In this document: in pieces, positions 22,569 to 34,161 of the stretch | How positions within the stretch are numbered: position 1 is the stretch's first letter | Layout of the letters: the number at the start of each line of letters is the position of its first letter | Assembly: GCA_008477525.1 (NCBI GenBank) | Contig: SPDT01000004.1 | Location: 1,178,001 to 1,242,000 of the forward strand | DNA length: 64,000 nt | DNA from: Hypomyces perniciosus | Lineage: Eukaryota > Ascomycota > Sordariomycetes > Hypocreales > Hypocreaceae | Direction of reading: 5' to 3' | Notes under the pieces: generated by a model | The model's input: the letters and a program-made list of their open reading frames with translations, nothing else | The model's database searches: none | What the model was told of the DNA's origin: nothing | Program-made: the position numbers and the translations under genes

Positions 22569-24966
22569 CTACCACATAAACCGCTGAAGACGTCCTTCGT
22601 CTAGCAGACTTCCATCCTCAGCCTTCCACAGGTAAGGCTTGAAGAGGAAGATGTAACCTGTCGCGAGGTTTATTACAATGAACCAAGCCGTCTCAAGGAT
22701 AAGTCTCATGTCATAGCGGTTGAAAAAGCTCACTGTCCTGCCCCAGCTAGATTTAGGGACAACGTCATCAAACATGCTATTCAAATCTCGATGATCATGC
22801 AATCTCCAAGCAGGAACCAAAAGCCGCCACATCACCCATGGAATAATGAAGTAACGAGGTTCCACCAACGGTGCGGTCACGAGAGACAGCGTCGTCGCTA
22901 GCAGGAATATCAACCCCGTGGACGTTGACACTGGTTCTGTGGAGAATAACAGAGGGTCATTGGCGAATGCCTCCTCTAGCTGCTTAGCTGTTTGCACATC
23001 CTCCGGGTCCTGAATAGTATCTCCGGCCGCCGAAGCGTTGGTCGGATCCTGCCGGTTATCATAGGCCACCCTAAATGGATCGCTTGTAAATGGTGAAGGG
23101 CGGTGGGCGTGATAGTATGCGGAGCATGCCTGTTTGTGAGTTCCGGCCTCCCATTCTGAACATCCGGACAAGGATCCCCACACCATCCAGCGGCTGATTG
23201 TATAAGGCAATATGAGGGCAAACCGGATCCAATTTGCTCGTCGGATGGTGTATCGGAAGACGTAAAACATGTAGTGGCGGTTATCCGCTAATGTGAAGGG
23301 GTGAATGATGGTGTTGTAACGGACTATTAGCCCGGAAAGAACAAATGTTGCAGCCAAGTAAATTGGCCACAAGTATCTGCCATTGAAGAGGGCCGCAACC
23401 TGCCATAGCGGGTATGACGGATTAGCTGAAGCAGAAGCATTCGAAGTGCTATTGCTAGCTTGCTTCCCAGCCTTGGGATCAGAACTGGCTTTTCTTCCCG
23501 AAGATCCCGATTTCCCAGCGACAGCGTTAACCGATGATGAAGAATTAGGATGGCAAGCATGGCTGCCAGTCAACCCGCAAATAACTCGGAAAGTGTTGAT
23601 GATCGGGATGACGTATGGCAAGAAGAGGGGCAACGAGAAAAAGCCAAAGAACGCCCAGATATAAAGCATCTGCGCGAGATGGATGGTAGCCACATGGTTT
23701 GATTTGTCCCCTGTTAGAGAGTGAGCACTCCATCCCCGACAACGCCAAGATAAAATACTCACCGAGAACAACGCCTCCGTTCCATACAACGAAGCTAGCA
23801 AAGGTAGCTAGCACGGCGATGTATGGCCATATTTGTCGCAGGACACGGACCGGGTTGCATATGGCGGCTAGAACCAGACTGACCATGGTGAACAGCATAT
23901 CTACATCATCCGTTAGCCCAAGCTCAAGGTTGAATGACCAAAATCTTGCCTTCGGGATATGCCATATGTAGAGGCAGATCATGTACGTTTCCGACTGAAT
24001 ATCCCTTTGCAAAGAATATCAGTTGCTCGGATAATGTTGTAATGGATGGCTGGTGGATTTGCTTAGGCCGAAGGCTCTTGACGGCGTGAACGGCTTCCAA
24101 GCCTCCCATGAAAACGACAATCCAGAACACATTCGTCTGTCGCATGACAAGTGTACAAACTCCTAGGAAAATCGTAAAGATGTCATTCAGGAATGAGTTG
24201 CGAGTTTGACCAACACGATGCAAGTGGTTCAAGAACGCGGCGAGGACCACAACTGTAGAAACGACGTCTGTGTAGTACAGCCCTGAGAAGAAGAATAGCA
24301 GTGGGAACAACGCAATATTGAATGCTGTATGCATCGCATACTGGGAAAAAGCAATTAACTTGACCGACGAATGCCCTTCATAGAGACGCGCCTCGATCTC
24401 TCGGCGGCAGAGGAGGGCCAGGTAGCTCAGGATAACCAATCCAACAGCACTTGTAGCACGAAGGGTCTTTGGATCGCAACTATAGGCAGCTATCAAGCCA
24501 CTACTCTTCGCGGCTTGTGGTATCAAGATTGATAACCAGTATCTGGTAACATCAGCCTCCTGTTCATTTCTCCTACCTCATAGCATTTACCTACAGTCCT
24601 GGGGGAGTGGTGATCTTGTCATCCCATTCTAAAAACTTCCCTTCGCAGTATCTTTGTGCCTGAGGGATGTGGAACACTTCATCCTATTCAACTGTTAGTT
24701 ATGGTGAGGATTTCGCTGCAATTGCCGAGTAAACTCACAAGATACGGTTCAGGAATAATGCTAGATACTATTCCAAGCCAAAGGAAACTCGCGGTAGTCA
24801 GAGACACAGGGAAGACAATCCCTAACCCTCCTGCACTGCTCCTCTGGCCTTTGGAGAATATAAGGTGAATCAATAGTGCTATGGGAGCCGCACAGGCTGC
24901 CCATGTCGCGAATCCAAACTGGCCCCAACTCGCAGGGAGCTGGCCAGCAATTGTGTTGGATGCCAT
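22569..24966 (-). CDS. ALG10: Dol-P-Glc:Glc2Man9GlcNAc2-PP-Dol alpha-1,2-glucosyltransferase
   Basis: Five exons on the minus strand: 24739-24966, 24595-24683, 23950-24542, 23763-23900 and 22569-23710; 729 residues. It adds the third, terminal glucose to the lipid-linked oligosaccharide in the ER lumen, the last step before transfer to protein. The conserved N-terminal catalytic loop [20 protein letters not shown] follows the first helix, then [12 protein letters not shown], and many hydrophobic helices continue to the C-terminus. Splices 1, 2 and 4 are GT-AG. The intron at 23901-23949 begins with GC, and only this junction gives the family-like [12 protein letters not shown] sequence. An insertion with low-complexity Ser/Ala/Lys (around 23430-23560) makes the protein longer than yeast Alg10. 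Confidence 0.93.
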
Positions 24967-25493
24967 GGTACGGATAGGCTCCTTGGCTACAGCCTTGTAA
25001 AAGATTTGCCTATTACCGGGAATTTACCATGATATGTGATTGCAGGATTTGTATCACATTGGCGAATTTTGAGATGAATTGTCGGCTCCTGATGTCTTCA
25101 TTTAGAAGCGAGTTGTTGAAATGAGATTAGCTGTCAAGATTGGTGAGCTTCATACAGTGTTGATATAGTGCGCTTAACACTGTACCGCACAATCATGGAA
25201 GCTGACAATACCAAATATCAAGAGGTTCTCTACGTTAAGGGTGTGCCTGATAGAATAAAATCTCTACAAATATTCTCAAATACAGGTGTTTCTTTAATCA
25301 CTCAGTGTCACGCGCATATCAAGCCTGAACATGATCTGAGCAACCACATTCACGGTCAGACCAGGATATCTGAAAGTAAATAGATACGGCCAGCTTAGGA
25401 AACGTCTATTGTGTATATTTTATACAAAGGCAAGCTGTCGAGTCGCTGCACGTATTTTCATTGCAAATCCACCATCCATCGTCTATCAGACGT
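24967..25493. other. Intergenic region
   Basis: Promoter side of ALG10 and 3' flank of QCR10. No gene was recognised. Confidence 0.5.
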
Positions 25494-26404
25494 TTAGAAG
25501 GGCTAGCCCATGGTTAGCAAGTCAGTCCATACATACTTCAGGGCATCAGGACTCACGTTGTCAGCCGGGTGAATCTCCTCCTTCTCGAAGAGACATCCGA
25601 CGACAGGGAATTTCTGAGTGCGGCGTCAATACTGCCCTAAAATCGGCTATGAGATCGCAATACTCACTGAGAGAATGTCGGCACGGACGCGAGGCAGGCT
25701 AGAGGCGTAGAGAAGAGCAGCTACACCGAGACCACCGCCGAGGAAAGCAGCTCGGAAACCGCTATTACGATGTTAGCGAGATCCATACAAACCGCCGTCC
25801 ATCCAGCCCCAAGTCGCAATATCCGTAGTCTCCCTCTTAACACAATTTTTTGAACGAAGCCAGCTCCCCTCTTATCCTGAGATGGAGCCAAGATCTTCAT
25901 CATAACAACCTAAGAGCCGCAGATATCCTAAACATCGCCCATCGATTTAGAAACCCGTTGTTGTCGACAAAATCGCATGGTGAAGCTCTGTCCCAGTTTC
26001 TCGTCCTCCATGCCTTCCGCTATCCAAAATAACAAAAAAAGTCCCGGCGACTTACAATCGGGTAGCAGTCTGAGCAGAGATGCCACGGAAGTTAGGCTGG
26101 AAAGAGTACCTAGGACTCGTCAGTTCCATCTCCAAAGCTATACGCATATCACACAGCCAAAGAGAGCTTCGCAGCAGCATTGCATGTCCACTGGAATCGA
26201 CCGAGTTGATAAATCTTCGTGCGCAGGGAGAGGTAAACGAGGACGTACTTGGGGCCGTGGGCGCTCTTGAATTCCGCAAAGCGGACGGGAGTCTAAGCCA
26301 TATGTCAGTCCACCAGGTCCATTCCGTTCGCAAAGTCGTTTCAAGACCCGTAGACTCCTTATCAATTCCGTCAGTAAAGAGCTCAAACGTACCTGGTAAA
26401 CCAT
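25494..26404 (-). CDS. QCR10: Cytochrome b-c1 complex subunit 10
   Basis: A small protein of about 89 residues spread over six tiny exons on the minus strand, from the ATG at 26402-26404 (first exon MVYQ, 26393-26404) to the TAA at 25494-25496. All splices carry GTnnGT donors and AG acceptors. It reads as TPVRFAEFKSAHGPK, then YSFQPNFRGISAQTATR, then a single membrane helix (FLGGGLGVAALLYASSLP), then VRADILSKFPVVGCLFEKEE and a terminus ending ADNPF. This matches the layout of Qcr10, a single-span accessory subunit of respiratory complex III in the mitochondrial inner membrane. It is divergently transcribed from MED4 with 280 bp between start codons. Confidence 0.85.
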
Positions 26405-26684
26405 CTTGACTGAGGGGGCGGTTGGGGCCGATTCTGCCGTTCAATTGCTCGTCAATTCGTCGTCGAAAATGTTGTCCCTCCAATTGCGCGAGTTTGTCGG
26501 CGACTCTCGCCGAGGTTTCGGCCTAAGGCCGTGACTAAGCCGGGACCTTGAAAACAACGGAGCCAATCACACGTCGATTTACTAGACCCACAGAAATTAC
26601 CATCAGCCTTGTCTTTCAAGCTTAGCCAGCTGATTGATTTCCAACCTGCAAGTTCAGCCCATTCAACACAGTGCCCAGGAGAGC
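26405..26684. promoter_or_regulatory. Shared divergent promoter of QCR10 and MED4
   Basis: The 280 bp between the two start codons must hold both promoters and 5' leaders. No clear TATA box was recognised. Confidence 0.5.
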
Positions 26685-27747
26685 ATGGACAAACACATCG
26701 ACAGCCGCTTCGAGCGGCTCGAAAAGGCGCTGGCTACTTTGATTGACTCCGTCACCAAATATCACCCATCTACCGTCCAAGCAGAGGAGCTCAAGGCTGC
26801 CGACGATGAACTGAGCAAAGGGCTTGAAGAAGGTCTGTTGTCATCCTTTGCACCTCGCTCAGCCAGTGACTTGCTTACGTTTTTCTGCAGTACAAACACA
26901 TCAAAACAATTACCTGCGGATACAGCAGCTCCGCCAGCTCTCATCTTCCCTTGACGCGCAGATCCGCGACACTCTCACCAGCCTAGCCACCACCCGCAAG
27001 GACATCGTTACCACACAAACAACCACATACCCTTCAAACCCCAACTACCCCATCGCCTACGAGGAGCTCCTCAACTATGCTCGCCGCATCAGCAAGACCA
27101 CCCTCCCCCCGGCGTCCACCCTAAACGTCATCTCGCCGTCCCCAGAGGTGCAAACTCCGCACCCGGATTCTCAGCCGCAATCTGCCATGACACCTACAGC
27201 ACCCACGCCTAATCTCGCGCAGAGTCCCGCTCCTATAAATGGCGTATCACAACCCAGTAATGAGCCGCCCGCACAACAGAGTCAGGCCTCCATGAACACC
27301 AGTCTCCCTGAGGGAATCAGTCAATATCTCAATCCCCTTTCAGGCCAACTCTTTTTCCCCTGGCCTCTCGAAGACAAAATCCGCTCCGGAGCTCTTGCAT
27401 CCAACCAAATCCTCGCTGAGCAAGGTATCGACCCCAAAGGTTACGACCCTGTTCTCGAGGAGGACCGCAAGCGCAGGGAGGAAGAGGAGCGCAAGGAGAG
27501 AGAAGAGCGAGAGCAACAAGAGCGCGCGGAGCGTGAGAGAAAGGTCAAGGAGGAAATGGAGAGACTGAGACAGGAGAGGGAACGACAAAGGGAGAAGGAG
27601 CAGGCGGAGTGGCGCAGGGCGAGTGTCGTTACTGGTGGTTCTTCCGAAGCTCCTGGCGCGGCTAAGGGCAGTGCCGGGACGGTTGAGAAGAAGCAGTTCC
27701 AGTTTACTAATCTGGATGACCTGGACGACGACGATGATGATGACTAG
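26685..27747 (+). CDS. MED4: Mediator complex subunit 4
   Basis: Two exons, 26685-26832 and 26891-27747 (58-bp intron); 334 residues. It is a core subunit of the Mediator middle module, which bridges transcription factors and RNA polymerase II. The N-terminal coiled coil (DSRFERLEKALATLIDSV, then after the intron QTHQNNYLRIQQLRQLSSSL) leads to the conserved YEELLNYARRISKTTLPP block. The middle is Pro/Gln-rich. WPLEDKIRSGALASNQILAEQG is the second conserved block. A highly charged Glu/Arg helix (residues ~245-295) and an Asp run end the protein. The ATG at 26685 is chosen because it opens directly on the coiled coil. Confidence 0.93.
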
Positions 27748-28109
27748 TCACGTCGAATACGCAAGTCGACATCAAGTCAGCATGCCATCGGAAATAGGCA
27801 AGATATTCCAAAGCATATGCGCATAGAGAGAGAGCTTAGCTTAGGTAGCAATAAAACGTCTTAGATTAGTCATTTATCTATCCCACGATACTCCTACTAT
27901 TCCCATCTGAGCCCACCCCACGCTCCTCCATGCTGTATCATGATGCCCAAGGTCATCGCCACGTACCTAGGGAGATTGCTTTCCCCTTTTTTTGCTTGCA
28001 ATAAAACCACCACGGACGCTGTTGATACATGTACTCTTACACGTTTCTCAATACTCAATGGCCGAGCAGACGTTCCCCCCAACTCTCTCCTTCTCAGACC
28101 CTCCATCAT
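27748..28109. other. Convergent intergenic region
   Basis: 3' flanks of MED4 (+) and the TM9 gene (-). No gene was seen. Confidence 0.5.
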
Positions 28110-30094
28110 TTAGTCAATCTTGATGGAGGAGTAAATCTTCCTCACGAACCACCAAGACGCAAAATATCCGATCGTACCTGAAGCAATGTGTGAGAAAGAA
28201 ACAAGTAGAAAAAAAGGAGGTCTCATAACTCACCAGAAAGAATAAAAAACAGGAACGAGATCAAGGCACTGTAGCCAATGTATAGAACCGTGCCAGCAAG
28301 ACCACCCAGTTTCACTTTAGTCACCAGGTATAGGAGACAGTTGAGGAAGATGTAGCCGCCACTCATTCCAGCAGCCAGGAAGGACCTCCATTGCCAATTG
28401 TAGTTCTCGGCGCAGAGAAGGAAGTAGGTCATCAAGATAGTGACAGCAGCGCAAACGACAATCATGAGGCCGTAGCAGAGGAAGAGGAAGCCAAACATGT
28501 AGTAGATCCTGCTGAACCAGATGGAACTCATAATGAAGTATAGCTCCACGAAAATGGCACCAAATGGCAGGAGACCCACAATCAACATGCTGGGGATGGG
28601 CTGAAGGTAGGTCGTTACGGGAGGGATCTGGCGGGGAATCTGGTTTGTGCGAACCGGCGCCTCGATCTGGGAAGCCTTGAAGCCAAGCCAGGATCCAGCA
28701 AAGGAGAGAGGGATCGATATAATGAACCAGATACCAATGATGACGAGCATGGTGGTGAAAGGCACCGCACCAGAGGACTGCTTCGCCCAGAGGAAGAGAT
28801 CCAAGAGGAAGAAAGCACTGAATACAATGCCGGGGACTAGCAATGGCGTGAGAGCAATGTTGAGCTTCCACTGCTCTCCTTCCATGGCTTTATAGGTTCT
28901 GGCAGACGCGTATCCGCCAACGAAGCCAAGCACGGTGTACAGGATAATCATAATAGTGCCAAGGGAACCGCGGTTAGATGGCGACAAGAATCCAAGCAGG
29001 GCAAAGACGATCGTGCATCCAGTCATAACAAATAGCTGAGCGCCATTGCCCAGGAGAATAGAGAGCAGCAGAGGTCGCGATGGAGTTCGGAACACATCTC
29101 CATGAACCAGCTTCCAACCTGAGTCTTCTTGGACCCCATCCTCAAGCGCCGAAGTTCCACTAAGGTCATCCAGGCTAATTTGGTCAAGGCGATTGTATCG
29201 GGCAATATCTTTCTTCAGGGTTCGCACCAGGATAGACATGACTGTCAAAACGAGAATGACAACAATAATGGCAGTGTCGACAAGCCAGAACCAGTGAATC
29301 TTGGGGTCGAAAACGTGAAGGTACTTGTCCCATCGTGTAGCCCAGGCAGTAGGCGATTTCCTCCAGTATACGCTGTAGCTGAATCCAACCTCTTGCTTCG
29401 TCGCTCCGTCGCCAAAGATGACGGGTTGGTGATTGTCCCCACAATCAGCCTCTCCGTCATATTTCTTCGAGCTCGGCTGAACCACGACGCCAACTACTCG
29501 GAGCTGGTTCTCGTTGCCGCTGACCTCGTGGTACTCGACCCAAATCTCGTAGTGATTGTTGAAAATAATGTTTCCATCATCATTATCCTCTCCTATTAAG
29601 AAGCCCGGGCTGTAGAATGTCGTGCCTGTCAGTTGGTCCTGAATCTGTTGGCCCGCGGGAAGGCCATCCACAAGCCAGTTCAAGCTGTAGCCCTGCGCAA
29701 TCCTGGTTGCGAGGAAGTTTATCGTGTCATCTGTATATTCTGACTTGCAAAGCCGCTTGCAAGTTTCATTCTGCCCCATCTTGAGCTCGAAAGGCGAAGT
29801 CATTATCCTGTCGCCGAACAGGATGCTGCCCAGGCTTTCCGACACATATTTTGGTCCGCCCTCAGGCTGGCAGAACTGGAACGCGGGGTGGTAGTAGTCG
29901 TACGACACGACCGAGTGTAGTCGAGAATCTTGTGGCGCTGCGACGGGCTTGATGCTGTTGACGTAGAGCGGAACCTGATCGCCAGGTTTATATGAAGTCG
30001 GAGCGACACCCGGGAGATAGAAAGCGGGCGCCAATTGGGGAGCAGCGAGAATTGTCGCCAGAAGCGCCGAGGGCGCACCGTTTCGCAAATGCAT
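28110..30094 (-). CDS. Transmembrane 9 superfamily (EMP70/TMN) endomembrane protein
   Basis: Two exons on the minus strand, 28234-30094 and 28110-28177, joined across a 56-bp intron; 642 residues, the usual family length. It has a cleavable signal peptide (residues 1-24), a long lumenal domain (FYLPGVAPTSYKPGDQVPLYVN, SESLGSILFGDRI), then nine membrane helices (LVDTAIIVVILVLTVM and onward). The short last exon supplies GYFASWWFVRKIYSSIKID. The final KID fits the KXD/E motif that retains TM9 proteins in the Golgi by COPI binding. Family roles include adhesion, Golgi-endosome sorting and metal homeostasis. Without the last exon the protein would lack the final helix and the sorting signal. Confidence 0.94.
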
Positions 30095-30842
30095 TTTCGA
30101 AAATCGTTATATCATTCCACGGTGTTGGACTTGGAGCGTTGAGACGTTGTCGTAGTCGTAGTCGTAGTCGTAGCAGTAGTAGTAGTAAAGTATAGGGGCA
30201 ACGCAGCCAGGCGCGCCAACCACTCAGTCGACAATAGACGCAATCGACACCGAGTCTCTCAGACCAAAAGTGCTTCTGGCAAAACCGCAGCTTCGTCGTC
30301 TCGATGGTAGCGCAACTCTAGAATGGTGAATAGCAATTGCGACATCGAGAGGCGAGGCTTCAGGAGCTGCGCGTCCTCCCGTATTTGGTATTACAGCCAG
30401 CTGGCCAACACCTTTCAGGCCCGGCTTAGTCATCGCTATCTTCCGAACACTTTTGCGCTCTGATTGGCTGGACGTCTGGTCAGCACCGTTTTAGAGTCGC
30501 TAAGTTTAATGACGTCGCAGCAAATACGACCTCATGAAGACCTGCATCTTTAGTACTAACGGGTTACAGATATAAGCTGCATGAGACGAAGCATGCTAAA
30601 GAAAGAAAGAAAGAAAAAACCGATGTATGAAGTACTACTTCGTATAGTCCACCAGGCAAATCGCAATATCTCTCCAAGTCGCCTGCTCTCATCCACAGGT
30701 CGACACAAGATCCATTCAAAGGGAATCTTCAACCATCAAGGTCTTAACGCAGCAAGTTATTAATATTCACATAACTAATCAGCTGCATAGCCTCTACTGC
30801 TCGGAAATGTGTTGAGTTCTTCCAATGCGCCAACACACGCGG
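30095..30842. other. Intergenic region
   Basis: Promoter side of the TM9 gene and 3' flank of the 2EXR gene. It contains a trinucleotide-type microsatellite and one TACTTCGTA motif cluster (30629-30645). No gene was recognised. Confidence 0.5.
30149..30187. repeat. Microsatellite (GTAGTC)n / (GTA)n
   Basis: About four GTAGTC units run into GTAGCAGTAGTAGTAGTA, in the 5' leader or promoter of the TM9 gene. Confidence 0.85.
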
Positions 30843-32183
30843 TTACGAATCGTGAGTATACTCGTAAGCACGACGAGGAGAAGGTTCACTGTCATTATCG
30901 GGGGATTCATCAAGATTCCATACCCTCAGGTGCAAAATCCCTCCCACAACGCTTTCAATTTCCCATCGTTCGCCCCAACCTACGGCTCCCCCCATCGTCC
31001 CTCGAGTCTGCACGTGGCCACCCTCTCTGGCTTCCTCCCAGCTTTCCACGTCTTTCCCCCAAAGAATTGCCTCCATCCAGGCTTTTCGATTCAGCGCTTC
31101 CCATGCTTTGGCGATGACATCAACGCCGAGGACAGGAAATCTGCAACCTGTCATTCGCAATTCCTTCAGCGCAATCCGTGCCACTACTGCGACTGTCGTG
31201 TCCAAATATATTCTGTTGTCTCGGCCTAGAACGTTATAAGGGGGTGCACCACCAAGCCTGAAGCTTGGCACACATACGCCGTCAAACAGACGGAAGATGT
31301 CTTGTTTCCATCTCATAGGAACGGTACTCGATGGGTGGGATGGATCAGTCGGTGCGTGACGCAGGAAAGCTGCCGTACGAGCAGCGAGACCCCAGATGAA
31401 TTCATCTGGAAAGGTAGTATTGTCCACGATCAGGAGACGCGCCATGCGGTTTGCTCCGTTTGGTTTATGGTTGTTGAACAGAACGGCGCCATGTCGACGT
31501 AATGTCTCTCGGACAGGTATAAAAGTCCAGGACTTCGAGTGGGTGTTGAGAACTGATGGCCGACCTCCCTCCCCTTCAAGTATTTCTGTTGGCGTTGGTG
31601 GAGGCATACTTGCCACAGCGGTTTCTGGCAGACCATCGTGTCGCGCCATTCGGACTGCGATACGTTTGCAATATTTGTGAGGAAGGTAAAATGTCACCGT
31701 CTCCACTGAGCGTCTGCCACTGATGGCACGAAGGATGGCAGTAAAGTTGCTCATGTCGCAGAATGAGCAATGAAACAGGACATGCCGCGCATGGGCTTGA
31801 GTAATGAGTGGGATTAATGCCTTGGGGTTAAATCTCGCCTGACCAGTATCACTAATTTTGCTGATGAACAGGGTATCGCGTGCTGGGTTAAAGAAAGTCT
31901 CAGTGAAGCGGCTATCGACGATGCCCCCGTCAGTTGTGGATTGGTTGAGGGAGACATTGTTGTGAAGACGCTTGTAGATTCGGATTCGCCTATGCCAGAA
32001 TAGCATCTCGGCCCGAGACTCTGAATTCACACGCATCAGAGTCGGTGCAGTGTTTTTGGGGCTGCTCTTAATATGCCATTGTCCGTTTTGGAGACTGAGA
32101 ATGAAGACTATGAGGCGACTCTCAAGAGTAGAGCGCCATATTTTCAGCCGCAGCTCTTGTGGAAGATCATTGAATGTTGACAT
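30843..32183 (-). CDS. 2EXR-domain protein, function unknown
   Basis: Intronless, 446 residues. The N-terminus FNDLPQELRLKIWRSTLESR is followed by PTLMRVNSESRAEML, the signature of the 2EXR domain, which is abundant in filamentous ascomycetes and resembles F-box openings. The rest has no motif I recognise. Such genes are usually members of large, variable, lineage-specific families of unknown function. The tail is rich in acidic and Ser residues. Confidence 0.8.
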   Translation of the reverse strand: MSTFNDLPQELRLKIWRSTLESRLIVFILSLQNGQWHIKSSPKNTAPTLMRVNSESRAEMLFWHRRIRIYKRLHNNVSLNQSTTDGGIVDSRFTETFFNPARDTLFISKISDTGQARFNPKALIPLITQAHARHVLFHCSFCDMSNFTAILRAISGRRSVETVTFYLPHKYCKRIAVRMARHDGLPETAVASMPPPTPTEILEGEGGRPSVLNTHSKSWTFIPVRETLRRHGAVLFNNHKPNGANRMARLLIVDNTTFPDEFIWGLAARTAAFLRHAPTDPSHPSSTVPMRWKQDIFRLFDGVCVPSFRLGGAPPYNVLGRDNRIYLDTTVAVVARIALKELRMTGCRFPVLGVDVIAKAWEALNRKAWMEAILWGKDVESWEEAREGGHVQTRGTMGGAVGWGERWEIESVVGGILHLRVWNLDESPDNDSEPSPRRAYEYTHDS

Positions 32184-34161
32184 ATTTATGATTTTGTTTG
32201 GTTCAATATGAATGCCAATGGTGACGTGAAATGGATATTGGGGATATGCCGTGAGGCTTCTTCGCTTTCTACCTATCTAGCCGTTGGTAACTACTACCTC
32301 TCTCGACCTCCAAGAAACGAAATGGTAGCAACTGCCATGTTGTACCTCAGAAAACGCATTTCTATGGCATGCCTTCCGTATCGAAAACTCCCATAGTCCT
32401 TGTCGTGTCGGAGCTACTTGTTGCGTTTGATTCATGCTGAGCCTCGGCCACTCATACGGTGCAGAGTGCTATCAAGCTCAGAGTCACGGGCAGAAGACGC
32501 ATGACAAGACTTTCTGTGTCATCATTTACCCCCTGGGATAGCTAATAAGGACGGTAGATCTCAAGACTGGTAACTGGAGGGCTACCACTGCATTGGTTAT
32601 CAAGGCGATCAGGACTGCCATCAAGAGGGAGACTTTTGTCCAATGGAGTAGGTCATGCAGGCTATAGGTAGGCACACTCTCTGTTCTATGGCTGTTTCAA
32701 ACTCGAGTATATTTAGCCTCGTTTGATCGTATAAACAAGTCATCTCTCGACGTCCCTCTGCGATACTGCTGCTCCTTGGGATCGTGACAACTTGAGCCAC
32801 AGGCAGGCGGTCCAGCACTCGTGGATCTCCCAATGCCCCAAGTTTAATCGGCATATGTTAGCACCAATTCCTCAATTTAATTGATCTGCCATTAGCCTAA
32901 GCCACATAATCGTATGATGCTGTACAAGTGTCGTGCTGTTTACAAGATCCCCAGTTGGAATTTTAATCCATACCCATGTTAGAAGAGATCTACAATGAAA
33001 AGGATCACAACCATCAACCCCACTCGATCGACAGTTACATCTGCAACGATCTTTGCTAACAGGCGATGCTAGTAATAACTCACAAGTCCCTCTTCCCTCA
33101 AGGGCGTGGAACAATTTGCAGGGAGTTGATGAAGACAGAACCCGCATTATACATTATACAGATGGGTGCTCTCTTGAATTGACACAAAACAGCGAGCGCA
33201 GAAATGATTCGCACCAATCAATCTGCTAGTACTTCCTTCACCGGACATTGACACCCTCGCAAACGTTACCTATTTGCGGCGAAGAAGAAAAAGGAATACA
33301 AATCTTGATTTCCCTGCAGCAGATGCATTGCCACCAAGTCTTGACCCTTGCATTCCATTCCATGCATTCACGATTCATGCGTCAAGGCACGTGACCTCCG
33401 CTTGCCGGATGACTGGCCTTGCCAATGTGGGGTGTTGCGAGGACGTCAGTTTCTCTCTCCCTCCCTCAAGTCGCACAATCAGGCTTCTCCAGACGCCCCG
33501 AGTTCCACAGTCGCCTTGCCCAACGCTCTGTTTTTCTGGATCCTCCGGTAGCCGGGCTGTTGGGCTCGCGATTTTTGAAACGATCAATCGTGTTTGGTCA
33601 GCTTCCTTGTCTTGTTTGGGCGGCTTTCTCTTCGATATTTGGCTCGCAACTGGAAGACAACATGATAGATTTGTGCGCATCTGACTCTCTCCCAACCCCT
33701 TCATCATCTTAGCGGTGAGTGGAATCCACGTTTTCTCTATCTTCATATTCGACGGGGATCTTCCCTGGGAAATGGCGGGGGCAACAGCGTCTGCGATCTG
33801 CTGCCAACAACTTGACATTGGGTATATTTTCTGGTGTCAGTACGGCAAGCGATGTCGGTGAATCGCACGGGATACGCATAGAACTATGCGAATGCCTGAG
33901 CCTCGAGATTTCCCTGCCATTGTGACTCTGAGGCCCAAACCGCCAACTGTTTGGCATTTGGAGGCCCGTGGGTTGATTCAAGCCATTTTTGGCGCAAGCT
34001 CAAGTGGCGTTTCAGCAGCGAGCGGGCCGACAGCAGATGGTGCTGTCCTAGCCCTCTATATAATCGCCCTTTGTTTTTCATGAGCTTCTCCAAAGTCGAG
34101 ACTAATGGTATCGAATAGAACAATACGATTTCTTCATCCTCGTCGTCGAACCTGATACGTA
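32184..34161. other. Long intergenic region upstream of PAT1
   Basis: About 2 kb without a recognisable gene. The right half is CT-rich and probably contains a long PAT1 5' leader; several short open frames there have no recognisable similarity. Confidence 0.45.
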
